From Oscillospiraceae bacterium (GTDB lineage: Bacteria > Bacillota > Clostridia > Oscillospirales > Butyricicoccaceae): a stretch of DNA of 6,568 nt. The stretch is from assembly GCA_902797555.1 (NCBI GenBank), contig CADBTM010000009.1, forward strand, positions 1-6,568. The letters run 5' to 3'. Below, in pieces: positions 1 through 6,568 of this stretch. The notes beneath the pieces are model-generated. The model was given only the letters and a program-made list of their open reading frames with translations. It was not told where the DNA came from and searched no databases. Numbering within the stretch: position 1 is the stretch's first letter; every line of letters begins with the position of its first letter. The position numbers and the translations under genes were made by a program.

Positions 1-565
<565 letters not shown>

Positions 566-579
<14 letters not shown>

Positions 580-2086
580 CGAGAAAAAAGTTCTGCTCCG
601 CATTACCAATCTGAAGCAATATTTCCCGCTGAAAAAGCGCGGCCTCTATGTCAAGGCCAACGACGGCATCACGCTGGATATCTATGAGGGCGAGGTGTTT
701 GGTCTGGTGGGCGAGTCCGGATGCGGCAAGTCCACTCTGGGCAGAACCCTGCTGCAGCTGTATCGGCAGACCGATGGACGCACCATGTACTATGGCCGCA
801 CCATCGACGATATCGCCCCCCGCTATGTGCTGGACACCGTCCGCGAGCTGGACAAAAGACTTGCGCACATCAAGACCACTGCGGAAAAGCGGGACGAGTT
901 GCAGCGCGCCTATGACGCCATGACCGAGGAAGAGCAGTTTGCCAAGCATGCCGAGCTGACCACCGCCCAGAAGAACGCCTCCGACGCCCTGCTGGATGTG
1001 GCCAACATCATCGGCGGACTGATGGTGGCAAAGGACCACAAGTCGGTGACACAGGCCTATGAAAAGCGCTATCATCTGTCTCTCAAGCGCCGCACCCTCC
1101 GGGAAACCCGGCAGGCCGTGCAGGTCAAGCGGGACGACAACGCCTACGAGAAAAAGAACGTCACCGGCCTGGACAACAAGCTGAGCGAGATCGACAAGCA
1201 GCTTGCCCAGCTGGACGCCGATCTGAAAAAGTCGGAGCAGGAGATCGAAGGCCTCCGCGCCCCCTATCTCAACGATCCCGAGTTCCAGAAGTACGACGCC
1301 CTGTGGGACAACGGCATTGACCTTGCCCGTCTGACCTACAACGAGATCCGTCTGCTGCGCAGCGATCTGCAGATCGTCTTCCAGGATCCCTATTCCTCTC
1401 TGAATCCCCGTATGACCATCGGCCAGATCATCGGCGAAGGTTTGATGGCACACAAGATCTATGAGAAGAACAACGCCAGAATGCAGGATTACATCGTGAA
1501 GGTCATGGACAACTGCGGTCTGCAGCCCTATTTCCTCCACCGCTTCCCCCACCAGTTCTCCGGCGGCCAGCGCCAGCGTATTTCCATCGCCCGCGCTCTG
1601 GCGGTCAATCCCAAGTTTGTGGTGTGCGACGAGGCCGTTTCCGCTCTGGACGTGTCCATTCAGTCCCAGATCATCAATCTGCTGCAGGATCTGAGAGAAA
1701 AGCAGGATCTGACCTATCTGTTCATCACCCACGATCTGAGCGTGGTCAAGTACATTTCCGACCGTATCGGCGTTATGTATCTGGGCAACATGGTGGAGCT
1801 GGCCGCGTCCAACGCGATCTTTGCCCATCCCATTCACCCCTATACCCAGGCGCTGATCACTGCCATCCCCACCACCGATCCGGACGCTTCCAAGGAGCTC
1901 CAGATCCTGGAGGGCGATATCCCCAGCCCGGTGCACCCGCCCAAGGGCTGCAAGTTCCACACCCGCTGCCGCTACTGCACCGAGATCTGCAAGCAGGTGG
2001 TGCCCGAGTGGCGCGAGCTGGAGCCCAACCACTTTGTGGCCTGCCACCATCCGCTGATGGACGACGGCACCCCTGCCGACGAATAA
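566..2086 (+). CDS. oppF: Peptide ABC transporter ATP-binding protein, OppF/DppF type, with large internal insertion
   Basis: This is the second ATPase of the peptide importer, acting on the cytoplasmic face of the membrane permeases. The protein has 506 residues from ATG 566. Motifs in order: Walker A GESGCGKST (49-57), Q-loop VFQDPYSSLNPR (Gln273), signature FSGGQRQR (331-338), Walker B FVVCDE (Asp355, Glu356), D-loop SALD, switch His389 in ITHD, then the oligopeptide-transporter C-terminal region with HPYTQAL. Cysteines 462, 468, 475 and 493 repeat the C-x5-C-x6-C-x17-C spacing of the upstream ATPase. All catalytic motifs are intact, so it should hydrolyse ATP. OppF proteins are usually about 310-330 residues with roughly 45 residues between Walker A and the Q-loop. 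Here that interval is over 210 residues because of a charged helical insertion (about 85-256). Codon use looks the same inside and outside the insertion and there is no frameshift. It is the second ATPase of the operon and overlaps the first by 14 bases. Confidence 0.95.
818..1333 (+). other. Coiled-coil-like insertion within the OppF nucleotide-binding domain
   Basis: Residues about 85-256 of OppF have no counterpart in the standard OppF layout. The normal fold runs up to YYGRTIDDI, and resumes at NEIRLLRSDLQIVFQDP. The insertion is rich in Lys, Glu, Asp, Ala, Leu and Gln. It has two strongly helical stretches, about 88-133 (VLDTVRELDKRL onward) and about 195-232 (LDNKLSEIDKQLAQLDADL onward), with leucine or isoleucine at heptad-like spacing. 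A middle part (140-195) contains the short hydrophobic run ALLDVANIIGGLMV. No cysteine pair, zinc motif or clear transmembrane segment is seen. A protruding antiparallel helical hairpin is a reasonable guess; its function is unknown. Boundaries are uncertain by about 10 residues. Confidence 0.75.
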
Positions 2087-2092
2087 TCGCCC

Positions 2093-2362
2093 ATGTGGTT
2101 CCCGTTTCAGAAAAAGCTGGAACGCGCCCGGCGGTTTCAGCGGCAGCAGCTTGGTCTGGATCCCGAGGAAGAAAAGGACAAGCAAAATGACGGATCGGAT
2201 GATCCCGGCATCGAAATCGAGCATCCGCCCATCTCCGAACAGATGGAGAAGGGTGACCTGGGTGCACTCTTTCTGTCGGCCTTTCTGACGCTGTTTTTGC
2301 CCTCCATGCTGATCCTCGGACTGATCGTTTTGCTGGCGTGCTGGATTTTTGGAGTTATTTAA
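2093..2362 (+). CDS. Small membrane-tail protein following oppF, hypothetical
   Basis: This 89-residue protein belongs to no family I recognise. Residues 1-30 are basic then mixed-charge (MWFPFQKKLERARRFQ, then EEEKDK), 31-55 are acidic and polar with no hydrophobic run, and 57-89 are strongly hydrophobic up to the stop. This suggests a cytosolic N-terminus anchored by one C-terminal transmembrane helix, perhaps kinked or hairpin-like at Pro70. It begins 6 bases after the oppF stop in the same frame (TAA, TCG, CCC, ATG). No Shine-Dalgarno sequence is visible, so translation would rely on reinitiation after oppF, or rarely on readthrough. The operon terminator starts 7 bases after its stop. 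Support as a gene comes from operon position, an orderly charge-then-hydrophobic design, and matching codon style. A role in anchoring or tuning the transporter is speculation. Confidence 0.72.
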   Translation: MWFPFQKKLERARRFQRQQLGLDPEEEKDKQNDGSDDPGIEIEHPPISEQMEKGDLGALFLSAFLTLFLPSMLILGLIVLLACWIFGVI

Positions 2363-2368
2363 CACAAT

Positions 2369-2404
2369 AAAAAGAACCTCAGGCATTTGCCTGAGGTTCT
2401 TTTT
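2369..2404. terminator. Bidirectional intrinsic terminator between convergent units
   Basis: A perfect 16-bp inverted repeat (arms 2369-2384 and 2389-2404) encloses the 4-base loop ATTT. The core AACCTCAGGC / GCCTGAGGTT is flanked by AAAAAG on the left and CTTTTT on the right, so each strand shows a stable hairpin ending in a T-rich tract. It lies 7 bases after the small ORF on the + strand and 10 bases after the stop of the M3 peptidase on the - strand, so it should end both transcripts. Confidence 0.93.
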
Positions 2405-2414
2405 GTATGCGGAA

Positions 2415-4109
2415 TCAGATTTCTGCTTTGAGCTTGCGGAGCAGCGCCTCCACCTTTTCGGCGAGGGTCTCCAGCGAGCCGTCCTTGAAGGGAGAGGGAA
2501 TGAGCGCCTCTTCCAGCAGCTTGTCGTAATACTGCTCGCCGCCCTGCTTCATCAGGCGGATATAACGGGCAAAGGCTCCGTCATAATCCTCCAGCGACGC
2601 CAGCAGGAAGCCAAAGGCCGCGGTCTGCGCCAGGCAGTAGTCGATGTAATAGAAGGGAGATTCATAGATGTGCATCTGGTACTGCCACCGGCGTCCGTCC
2701 TCAATGAAGGGGATGCCCTCCAGATGGATGTGGGGACGGAACTTGCTTTCCAGCTCCTTCCACGCCTCGCAGCGCTGGGCGGGGGTCATCTCGGGATGCT
2801 CATACACGATGTGCTGGAAGGCGTCCACCATGGTGCCGTAGGGAATGAAGGAGAAGGCCTCCAGCGCGTGCATGTATTTGTACTTGGTGGCGTTTTCGCC
2901 GAAGAACTTTTCGATGTACTTCCATGCGAAGAACTCCATGGACATGGAGTGGGTCTCGGCGGTCTCCATGCCGCCGCAGCCGATCTCGAGAGCAAAGCGG
3001 TTGTCGGCGATAAGGTAGGCGTTGAAGGCGTGTCCGGCCTCGTGGGTCACCACGTCCACGTCGCCCGCGGTGCCGTTGAAGTTGGCCAGAATGAAGGGCT
3101 GCTTGTAGGCGGGAATATCGGTGCAGTAGCCGCCGCCCCACTTGTTCTTGCGGGCGTCCACGTCAAAGGCGTCGTTTTCCAGCATCAGGTCGATGAAGTC
3201 GCCGGACTCCCGGCTCATGGCGTGATACATTTCCTTGGCCGCGCGGAAGATCTCTTCCTTGCCGCCCTGGGGCTTGGGGTCGCCGCCGGGGATGACCACA
3301 CCGTCATCGTAGAAGCGATAGGTGTCGATGCCCAGATCCTTGGCGTTTTCCAGACGCAGACGGGAGACCACGGGAGTGACCGACTGCAGCACGTTGCGGC
3401 GGAAGGTCTCGATCTCCTTCTGGCCGTAGCAGACGCGGTTCATCCGGTAATAGCCCAGCTCCACAAAGTTCTTGTAGCCCAGCTTTTTCGCCATGCGGTC
3501 GCGCACCTTGACCATCCGGTCAAAGATGTCATCCAGCTGGGGGGCATAGCCGTTCATCACCTTGCCCATGACCTCATAGGCCTCGCGCCGGGTTTCCCGG
3601 TCGTCGGACTTGAAGTATCCGGCCAGACCGGCGCGGGACAGCTTTTCGCCGCGGAACTCGAACTCCATCCCGGCCATCAGCTTGCTGTACTCCGAGGTCA
3701 GCTTGTTTTCCTCCACCAGATCGTCCACGATGGCGGGGGACATGGCCTTTTGCGCCACCTCAAGATAGCGGAAATAGACGGGGGAGAGGGCCTTCTCCAG
3801 CTGGGGACGGAAGGGCGAGGCCAGCAGGGCGTTGCCGTATTCGGTGTCCAGATTGGAAAGAACGGGGCCGATTTCATCGAAATAGTCGTTCTCCTTGACG
3901 TAAAACTCGTCGGCGGTGTTGCAGGTATAGCGGATCTCCACCAGAGTGCGGGCGGTGGCCAGACGCACCCACAGCTTGAGATAGCGTTCGCGCAGAGCAA
4001 GGATCTCGTCTACGGATTTTGCCGCCTTGACGCCGTCGATGATGGCGCGCATCTCGGCCTGCAGTTCTTCGAGAGGGATGTGCTCGTAGGGCATGTCTTT
4101 GACTTTCAC
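2415..4109 (-). CDS. M3 family zinc oligoendopeptidase
   Basis: This 564-residue protein is a probable cytosolic metallopeptidase that cleaves short peptides internally. The zinc site is VTHEAGHAFNAYL (His356, catalytic Glu357, His360); the third ligand is probably Glu385 in METAETHSMSMEFF, 25 residues after the second His as expected for M3. The N-terminal half (1-300) is helical and charged, as in other oligoendopeptidase F-like proteins. The upstream GGYCTDIP and the later FRPHIHLEGIPF and YYIDYCLAQTAAFGF also fit the family. No signal peptide or membrane segment is seen. Length suits the shorter M3 subgroup often labelled 'oligoendopeptidase, M3 family' and kept apart from true PepF (~600 residues), so I give no symbol. 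The start is GTG at 4107-4109, chosen because AAAGGAGG lies 9 bases upstream. It has its own promoter and terminator and converges on the peptide-transporter operon, suggesting, but not proving, a role in using imported peptides. Confidence 0.94.
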   Translation of the reverse strand: MKVKDMPYEHIPLEELQAEMRAIIDGVKAAKSVDEILALRERYLKLWVRLATARTLVEIRYTCNTADEFYVKENDYFDEIGPVLSNLDTEYGNALLASPFRPQLEKALSPVYFRYLEVAQKAMSPAIVDDLVEENKLTSEYSKLMAGMEFEFRGEKLSRAGLAGYFKSDDRETRREAYEVMGKVMNGYAPQLDDIFDRMVKVRDRMAKKLGYKNFVELGYYRMNRVCYGQKEIETFRRNVLQSVTPVVSRLRLENAKDLGIDTYRFYDDGVVIPGGDPKPQGGKEEIFRAAKEMYHAMSRESGDFIDLMLENDAFDVDARKNKWGGGYCTDIPAYKQPFILANFNGTAGDVDVVTHEAGHAFNAYLIADNRFALEIGCGGMETAETHSMSMEFFAWKYIEKFFGENATKYKYMHALEAFSFIPYGTMVDAFQHIVYEHPEMTPAQRCEAWKELESKFRPHIHLEGIPFIEDGRRWQYQMHIYESPFYYIDYCLAQTAAFGFLLASLEDYDGAFARYIRLMKQGGEQYYDKLLEEALIPSPFKDGSLETLAEKVEALLRKLKAEI

Positions 4110-4118
4110 GGGTTAGTT

Positions 4119-4126
4119 CCTCCTTT
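4119..4126 (-). promoter_or_regulatory. Ribosome-binding site of the M3 peptidase gene
   Basis: AAAGGAGG on the - strand is a near-perfect Shine-Dalgarno sequence ending 9 bases before the GTG codon at 4107-4109. It decides the non-ATG start: the next in-frame ATG (codon 6) is 15 bases further downstream. Confidence 0.88.
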
Positions 4127-4145
4127 GTGTTTTCCTGACAAATCC

Positions 4146-4174
4146 ATTATACAAAACCTGCATGAGAAACGCAA
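4146..4174 (-). promoter_or_regulatory. Probable promoter of the M3 peptidase gene
   Basis: On the - strand a perfect -10 box TATAAT (4146-4151) is preceded after 17 bases by TTGCGT (4169-4174), a weak -35 match (3 of 6). Transcription would start near 4139, giving a leader of about 30 bases with the ribosome-binding site. It sits between the RNase J terminator and the peptidase gene, supporting independent transcription. Confidence 0.7.
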
Positions 4175-4223
4175 TGGCTATTTCGTGAAAAGAACCTTTT
4201 CGGATAAAGAACACCGCACTATC

Positions 4224-4253
4224 AAAAAAGCCGCTGCGTCCGCAGCGGCTTTT
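4224..4253 (-). terminator. Intrinsic terminator of the RNase J gene
   Basis: GCCGCTGC (4230-4237) pairs with GCAGCGGC (4242-4249) around a short loop, with further A/T pairing outside. On the - strand it is followed by six T residues (4224-4229). It lies 11 bases after the RNase J stop codon. The + strand side also ends in TTTT, but no + strand gene precedes it. Confidence 0.9.
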
Positions 4254-4264
4254 CGATTCCCGAT

Positions 4265-6214
4265 TTACACTTCCAGCAGAACGGTGACCACCAGAGGCTC
4301 GCGCTTGGTCTTTTTGAAGAGATAGTCGGAAACCCGACGGTTTACGGTCTCCTTGATGGCGCTGCGGCTGGTGGTGCCCTTGGAGAGGGTGCTCTCCAGC
4401 GTGTCGTGGGCGAGTACCTTGAGCTCGCCCATCAGCTCCTCGGCCTCCCGGACAAAGATAAATCCGCGGGAATTGATCTCCGGACCGGAGACCAGCTTGC
4501 GTTCCCGGACGTTGATGGCGGCGGCCACCGTGATAACGCCGTTCTCGCTCAGGTTTTTCCGCTCACGCAGGACGGCGGCGCCGATGTCACCCACGCCATA
4601 GCCGTCCACCAGCACCCGGCCGGAGGGCACCGCGCCGTTGAATCCGGCGCCGTTTTCCCCGATCTCCAGCACCTTGCCGATGTCGGAGATAAAGATGTTT
4701 TCCGGTTTGACGCCGCAGGCGCGGCCCAGGGAGGCGTTGACCATCAGATGGCGGTATTCGCCGTGCATAGGCATGAAGTATTTGGGACGGAGGATGGAGA
4801 GCATCATTTTCAGCTCTTCCTGACAGGCATGACCGGAAACGTGCATATCGGCCAGACGCTCGTACACCACGTCGGCGCCCTTGTGGAACAGCTCGTTGAT
4901 CATGGTGTAGACCGGCTTTTCATTGCCGGGGATGGGGGTGGCGGAGATCAGGATCTTGTCCCCGGCGCCCACCTCCACCTGACGGTGGCCGGAAAAGGCC
5001 ATGCGGTACAGGGCGCTCATGGGCTCGCCCTGAGAGCCGGTGGTGATGACGGTCAGCTTGTTTTTGGGATATTTGCGGATATCGTTCAGCTCGATATAGG
5101 TGTCCTGGGGCAGCTTGAGATAGCCCAGCTCCACACCCACCTTGAGGATGTTTTCCATGCTGCGGCCGGAAACGGCCACTTTGCGGCCGTATTTTGCCGC
5201 CACGTCAAAGATCTGCTGTACCCGGTGGACGTTGGAGGCAAAGGAGGCCACGATGATGCGGCCGTCGCACCCCTTGAACTCCCGATCCAGCGAATCGCCC
5301 ACCTTGCGCTCGCTCATGGCCATGCCGGGACGCTCGGCGTTGGTGGAATCCATCATCAACAGCAGAACGCCCTTTTTTCCCAGCTCGCCCAGACGGGGCA
5401 GGTCGATCATTTTGCCGTCGATAGGGGTGGTGTCGATCTTAAAGTCGCCGGTGGCCACCACCACGCCCAGCGGCGTTTTGACGGCAAAGGCGCAGGAATC
5501 GGCCACAGAATGGTTGACGTGGATAAACTCCACCTCAAAGCAGCCGACCTTTACCCGGTCGCCGTCCTTGCGGACGTGGATCTTTGGCTTTTTCAGATCC
5601 TTGTGCTCGGCCAGCTTGAGCTGCACCAGACCGGCGGTGAGGGCGGTGCAATAAACCGGCACGTTGAGCTCCCGCAGCACATAGGGCAGGGCGCCGATGT
5701 GATCCTCGTGGGCGTGGGTGAGAAAGATGCCACGCACCTTGTCCTGATTCTTTTGCAGATAGGTGATGTCGGGGATGACCATGTCCACACCGAGAAGATC
5801 CTCGTCGGGAAAGGTCATGCCTGCGTCGATGACGATGAGATCGTTGCCGTATTCCAGCACGGTCATGTTCTTGCCGATCTCGTTGAGACCGCCCAGCGGG
5901 ATGATGCGCAGCTTGCCCTTTTCGCCGGAGGGCTGGGACTGTCTGCGGCGGGAGGCCTTGGAGGCGGGCTGGGCCGCGGCGACAGAGGACTGTTCGGCGG
6001 CGGAAAGCTGCCCATGCCGCTTGCGGGGAGCTGCAGCCATGGGGGCGCGGGCTGTGGATTTGCGATGGGCGGTGGACTTTTTTTCGGCCTCCGCCTTTTT
6101 GGATTCCGGCTTTTGCAGCGCGGTAAAGGCCGCCTTGGCCGACTGGGCGGCCTTATTCAGACGGCGATAGCCCCGCTTGACGGGGTTTTTGGGATTGTTT
6201 TTGGTTTCAGGCAT
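4265..6214 (-). CDS. rnj: Ribonuclease J with long basic N-terminal extension
   Basis: This 649-residue metallo-beta-lactamase/beta-CASP ribonuclease acts in cytoplasmic mRNA decay and RNA maturation; family members have 5'-to-3' exonuclease and endonuclease activity. The catalytic part starts at KLRIIPLGGLNEIGKN (101-116). Metal-binding motifs follow: THAHEDHIG (His167, His169, Asp171, His172), HVNHSVADS (His235) and ATGDFKID (Asp257). The beta-CASP region includes MDSTNAERPG (288-297), ASFASNVHRVQQI with His330 and TTGSQGEP (391-398); then come SGHACQEEL (460-468) and MPMHGEYRHL with His484. Residues ~555-649 form the usual C-terminal domain. All expected motifs are present, so it should be active. 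Typical RNase J has about 555 residues. The excess is residues 1-100, rich in Ala, Lys, Arg, Ser, Gln and Pro and probably disordered. ATG 6212-6214 is used; AAAGGAG lies 15 bases upstream, longer than ideal, so the start is less sure than the gene. It is transcribed alone. Confidence 0.95.
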   Translation of the reverse strand: MPETKNNPKNPVKRGYRRLNKAAQSAKAAFTALQKPESKKAEAEKKSTAHRKSTARAPMAAAPRKRHGQLSAAEQSSVAAAQPASKASRRRQSQPSGEKGKLRIIPLGGLNEIGKNMTVLEYGNDLIVIDAGMTFPDEDLLGVDMVIPDITYLQKNQDKVRGIFLTHAHEDHIGALPYVLRELNVPVYCTALTAGLVQLKLAEHKDLKKPKIHVRKDGDRVKVGCFEVEFIHVNHSVADSCAFAVKTPLGVVVATGDFKIDTTPIDGKMIDLPRLGELGKKGVLLLMMDSTNAERPGMAMSERKVGDSLDREFKGCDGRIIVASFASNVHRVQQIFDVAAKYGRKVAVSGRSMENILKVGVELGYLKLPQDTYIELNDIRKYPKNKLTVITTGSQGEPMSALYRMAFSGHRQVEVGAGDKILISATPIPGNEKPVYTMINELFHKGADVVYERLADMHVSGHACQEELKMMLSILRPKYFMPMHGEYRHLMVNASLGRACGVKPENIFISDIGKVLEIGENGAGFNGAVPSGRVLVDGYGVGDIGAAVLRERKNLSENGVITVAAAINVRERKLVSGPEINSRGFIFVREAEELMGELKVLAHDTLESTLSKGTTSRSAIKETVNRRVSDYLFKKTKREPLVVTVLLEV

Positions 6215-6376
6215 AGTGGTATTGGGATTCTCCTTTGATTTTCACGGCTGCGCACGCAACAAAACAAGCCCCCAGAGCGGGATCGCTCCGGCGGTAACGT
6301 GTGCGCAGGGTCATAGAAATGTATGTATTGGATCCGCGCCCTTGAGTGGGACAGGCAGCGGAAAAATTCAATCAAC
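6215..6376 (-). promoter_or_regulatory. Structured 5' leader of the RNase J mRNA
   Basis: The predicted leader is about 160 nt. An 8-bp perfect stem, CTGCGCAC (6301-6308) with GTGCGCAG (6248-6255), closes an inner hairpin of two 11-base arms (6284-6294 and 6269-6279) with one G-G mismatch, one G-U pair and loop AUCC. No U-tract follows, so it is not a terminator. The ribosome site AAAGGAG (6230-6236) lies 11 bases after it. It could protect the 5' end, act as a processing or autoregulatory site, or control translation; I recognise no known riboswitch. Confidence 0.6.
6230..6236 (-). promoter_or_regulatory. Ribosome-binding site of the RNase J gene, unusually distant
   Basis: AAAGGAG on the - strand is the only good Shine-Dalgarno candidate before the gene. 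Fifteen bases separate it from the ATG at 6214, against a usual 5-10, and no ATG, GTG or TTG lies in the right frame between them. Confidence 0.65.
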
Positions 6377-6382
6377 GAAAGT

Positions 6383-6411
6383 AGTATAGCATAATCCCCG
6401 GCAAAATGCAA
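6383..6411 (-). promoter_or_regulatory. Probable extended -10 promoter of the RNase J gene
   Basis: On the - strand, TGCTATACT (6383-6391) is an extended -10 element with a 5-of-6 match to TATAAT. Seventeen bases upstream is TTGCAT (6406-6411), a weak -35 box. Transcription would begin near 6376, about 160 bases before the start codon. The surrounding A/T-rich patch stands out from the G+C-rich flanks. Confidence 0.68.
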
Positions 6412-6440
6412 ATTTTTCCGTTGGGACGATTCGACCCATG

Positions 6441-6568
6441 CCGCGTCTCCCCCCCCCATGGGGGAGGGTTGGAGCACCCCAAAAGGCTCCCCTGTGTAAG
6501 GGGGGACGTTTGCGAGCGCCGCCAGCGGCGGAGCAAGCGAGCAATAAGGAGGGGCAGCAACACGGCGA
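6441..6568. repeat. G/C-tract palindromic intergenic repeat, probable dispersed element (cut by window edge)
   Basis: Three hairpins lie close together: a C9/G5 tract with core CCCCC-AT-GGGGG (6453-6464); CCCCT-GTGTA-AGGGG (6489-6503), extendable by two pairs; and CGCCG-CCAG-CGGCG (6517-6530), inside a further TTGC/GCAA pairing. Read on the - strand, the middle one is CCCCTTACACAGGGGAGCC followed by TTTT, resembling from memory a non-coding repeat common between genes in Oscillospiraceae-type gut Clostridia. It could also be the weak terminator of a - strand gene outside the window. Frames through it have the low-complexity, Arg/Pro/Leu-rich look of spurious ORFs. Confidence 0.5.

Noticed and set aside
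818..1333. The OppF insertion as a frameshift, gene fusion or inserted mobile element
   Set aside because: The frame is continuous, codon style matches the flanks, and no repeats, target duplications or transposase-like motifs border it; it looks like a genuine internal domain.
2349..4325. 658-codon open frame on the + strand opposite the M3 peptidase
   Set aside because: It is exactly antisense to a gene with HEAGH zinc motif, promoter and ribosome site. It also runs through two terminators, which a real gene would not be expected to do.
4406..6238. 610-codon open frame on the + strand opposite RNase J
   Set aside because: Codon-aligned antisense shadow of a gene with complete metallo-beta-lactamase and beta-CASP motifs; no ribosome site or motif of its own.
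6248..6308. RNase J leader hairpin as an intrinsic terminator or attenuator
   Set aside because: No U-tract follows the stem on the - strand, and no competing anti-terminator pairing was apparent on reading.
6157..6563. Two short - strand frames (106 and 63 codons) across the RNase J leader and the right-edge repeat
   Set aside because: They run through palindromic G/C tracts and the promoter, have Arg/Pro/Leu-rich low-complexity content, and the longer overlaps the RNase J start out of frame. They look like repeat-derived spurious ORFs.

Overview
The window is about 6.6 kb of fairly GC-rich (my estimate from reading: high fifties to 60% G+C), gene-dense bacterial DNA. Gene content (peptide ABC transporter, M3 oligoendopeptidase, RNase J), AAGGAGG-type ribosome sites, TATAAT-like promoters, strong intrinsic terminators and G+C-rich palindromic intergenic DNA suggest a Gram-positive anaerobe of the class Clostridia, most likely an Oscillospiraceae/Ruminococcaceae gut bacterium. 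This placement is inference from style and memory, not from a search.

Layout. Positions 1-2362 (+ strand) are the end of a peptide-transporter operon: the C-terminal part of an OppD/DppD-type ATPase, an OppF/DppF-type ATPase overlapping it by 14 bases, and a small 89-residue membrane-tail protein in the same reading frame as oppF, 6 bases after its stop. The unit ends at a perfect 16-bp hairpin terminator (2369-2404) that is symmetrical enough to serve both strands. Convergent to it, 2415-4109 (- strand) encodes an M3-family zinc oligoendopeptidase with its own promoter and a GTG start. Another terminator (4224-4253) ends the last gene, an RNase J ribonuclease (4265-6214, - strand). That gene has a 100-residue basic low-complexity N-terminal extension and a roughly 160-nt structured 5' leader behind an extended -10 promoter. 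The last ~130 bases hold G/C-tract hairpins that look like a dispersed intergenic repeat, cut by the window edge.

How the genes fit together. The two ATPases would power a peptide importer whose binding protein and permeases lie to the left of the window, and the neighbouring cytosolic M3 peptidase could degrade imported oligopeptides, although it is transcribed separately. RNase J belongs to RNA processing and decay and shares only the neighbourhood.

Most unusual features. (1) The OppF-type ATPase carries a charged, helical, coiled-coil-like insertion of about 170 residues between Walker A and the Q-loop, making it 506 residues instead of the usual ~310-330. (2) The small membrane-tail ORF follows oppF in frame behind one TAA and has no visible ribosome-binding site. 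(3) The RNase J leader can fold into a strong nested hairpin, and a 35-codon upstream frame runs through it and ends over the RNase J start codon. I see no CRISPR array, tRNA, rRNA, transposase or phage gene.
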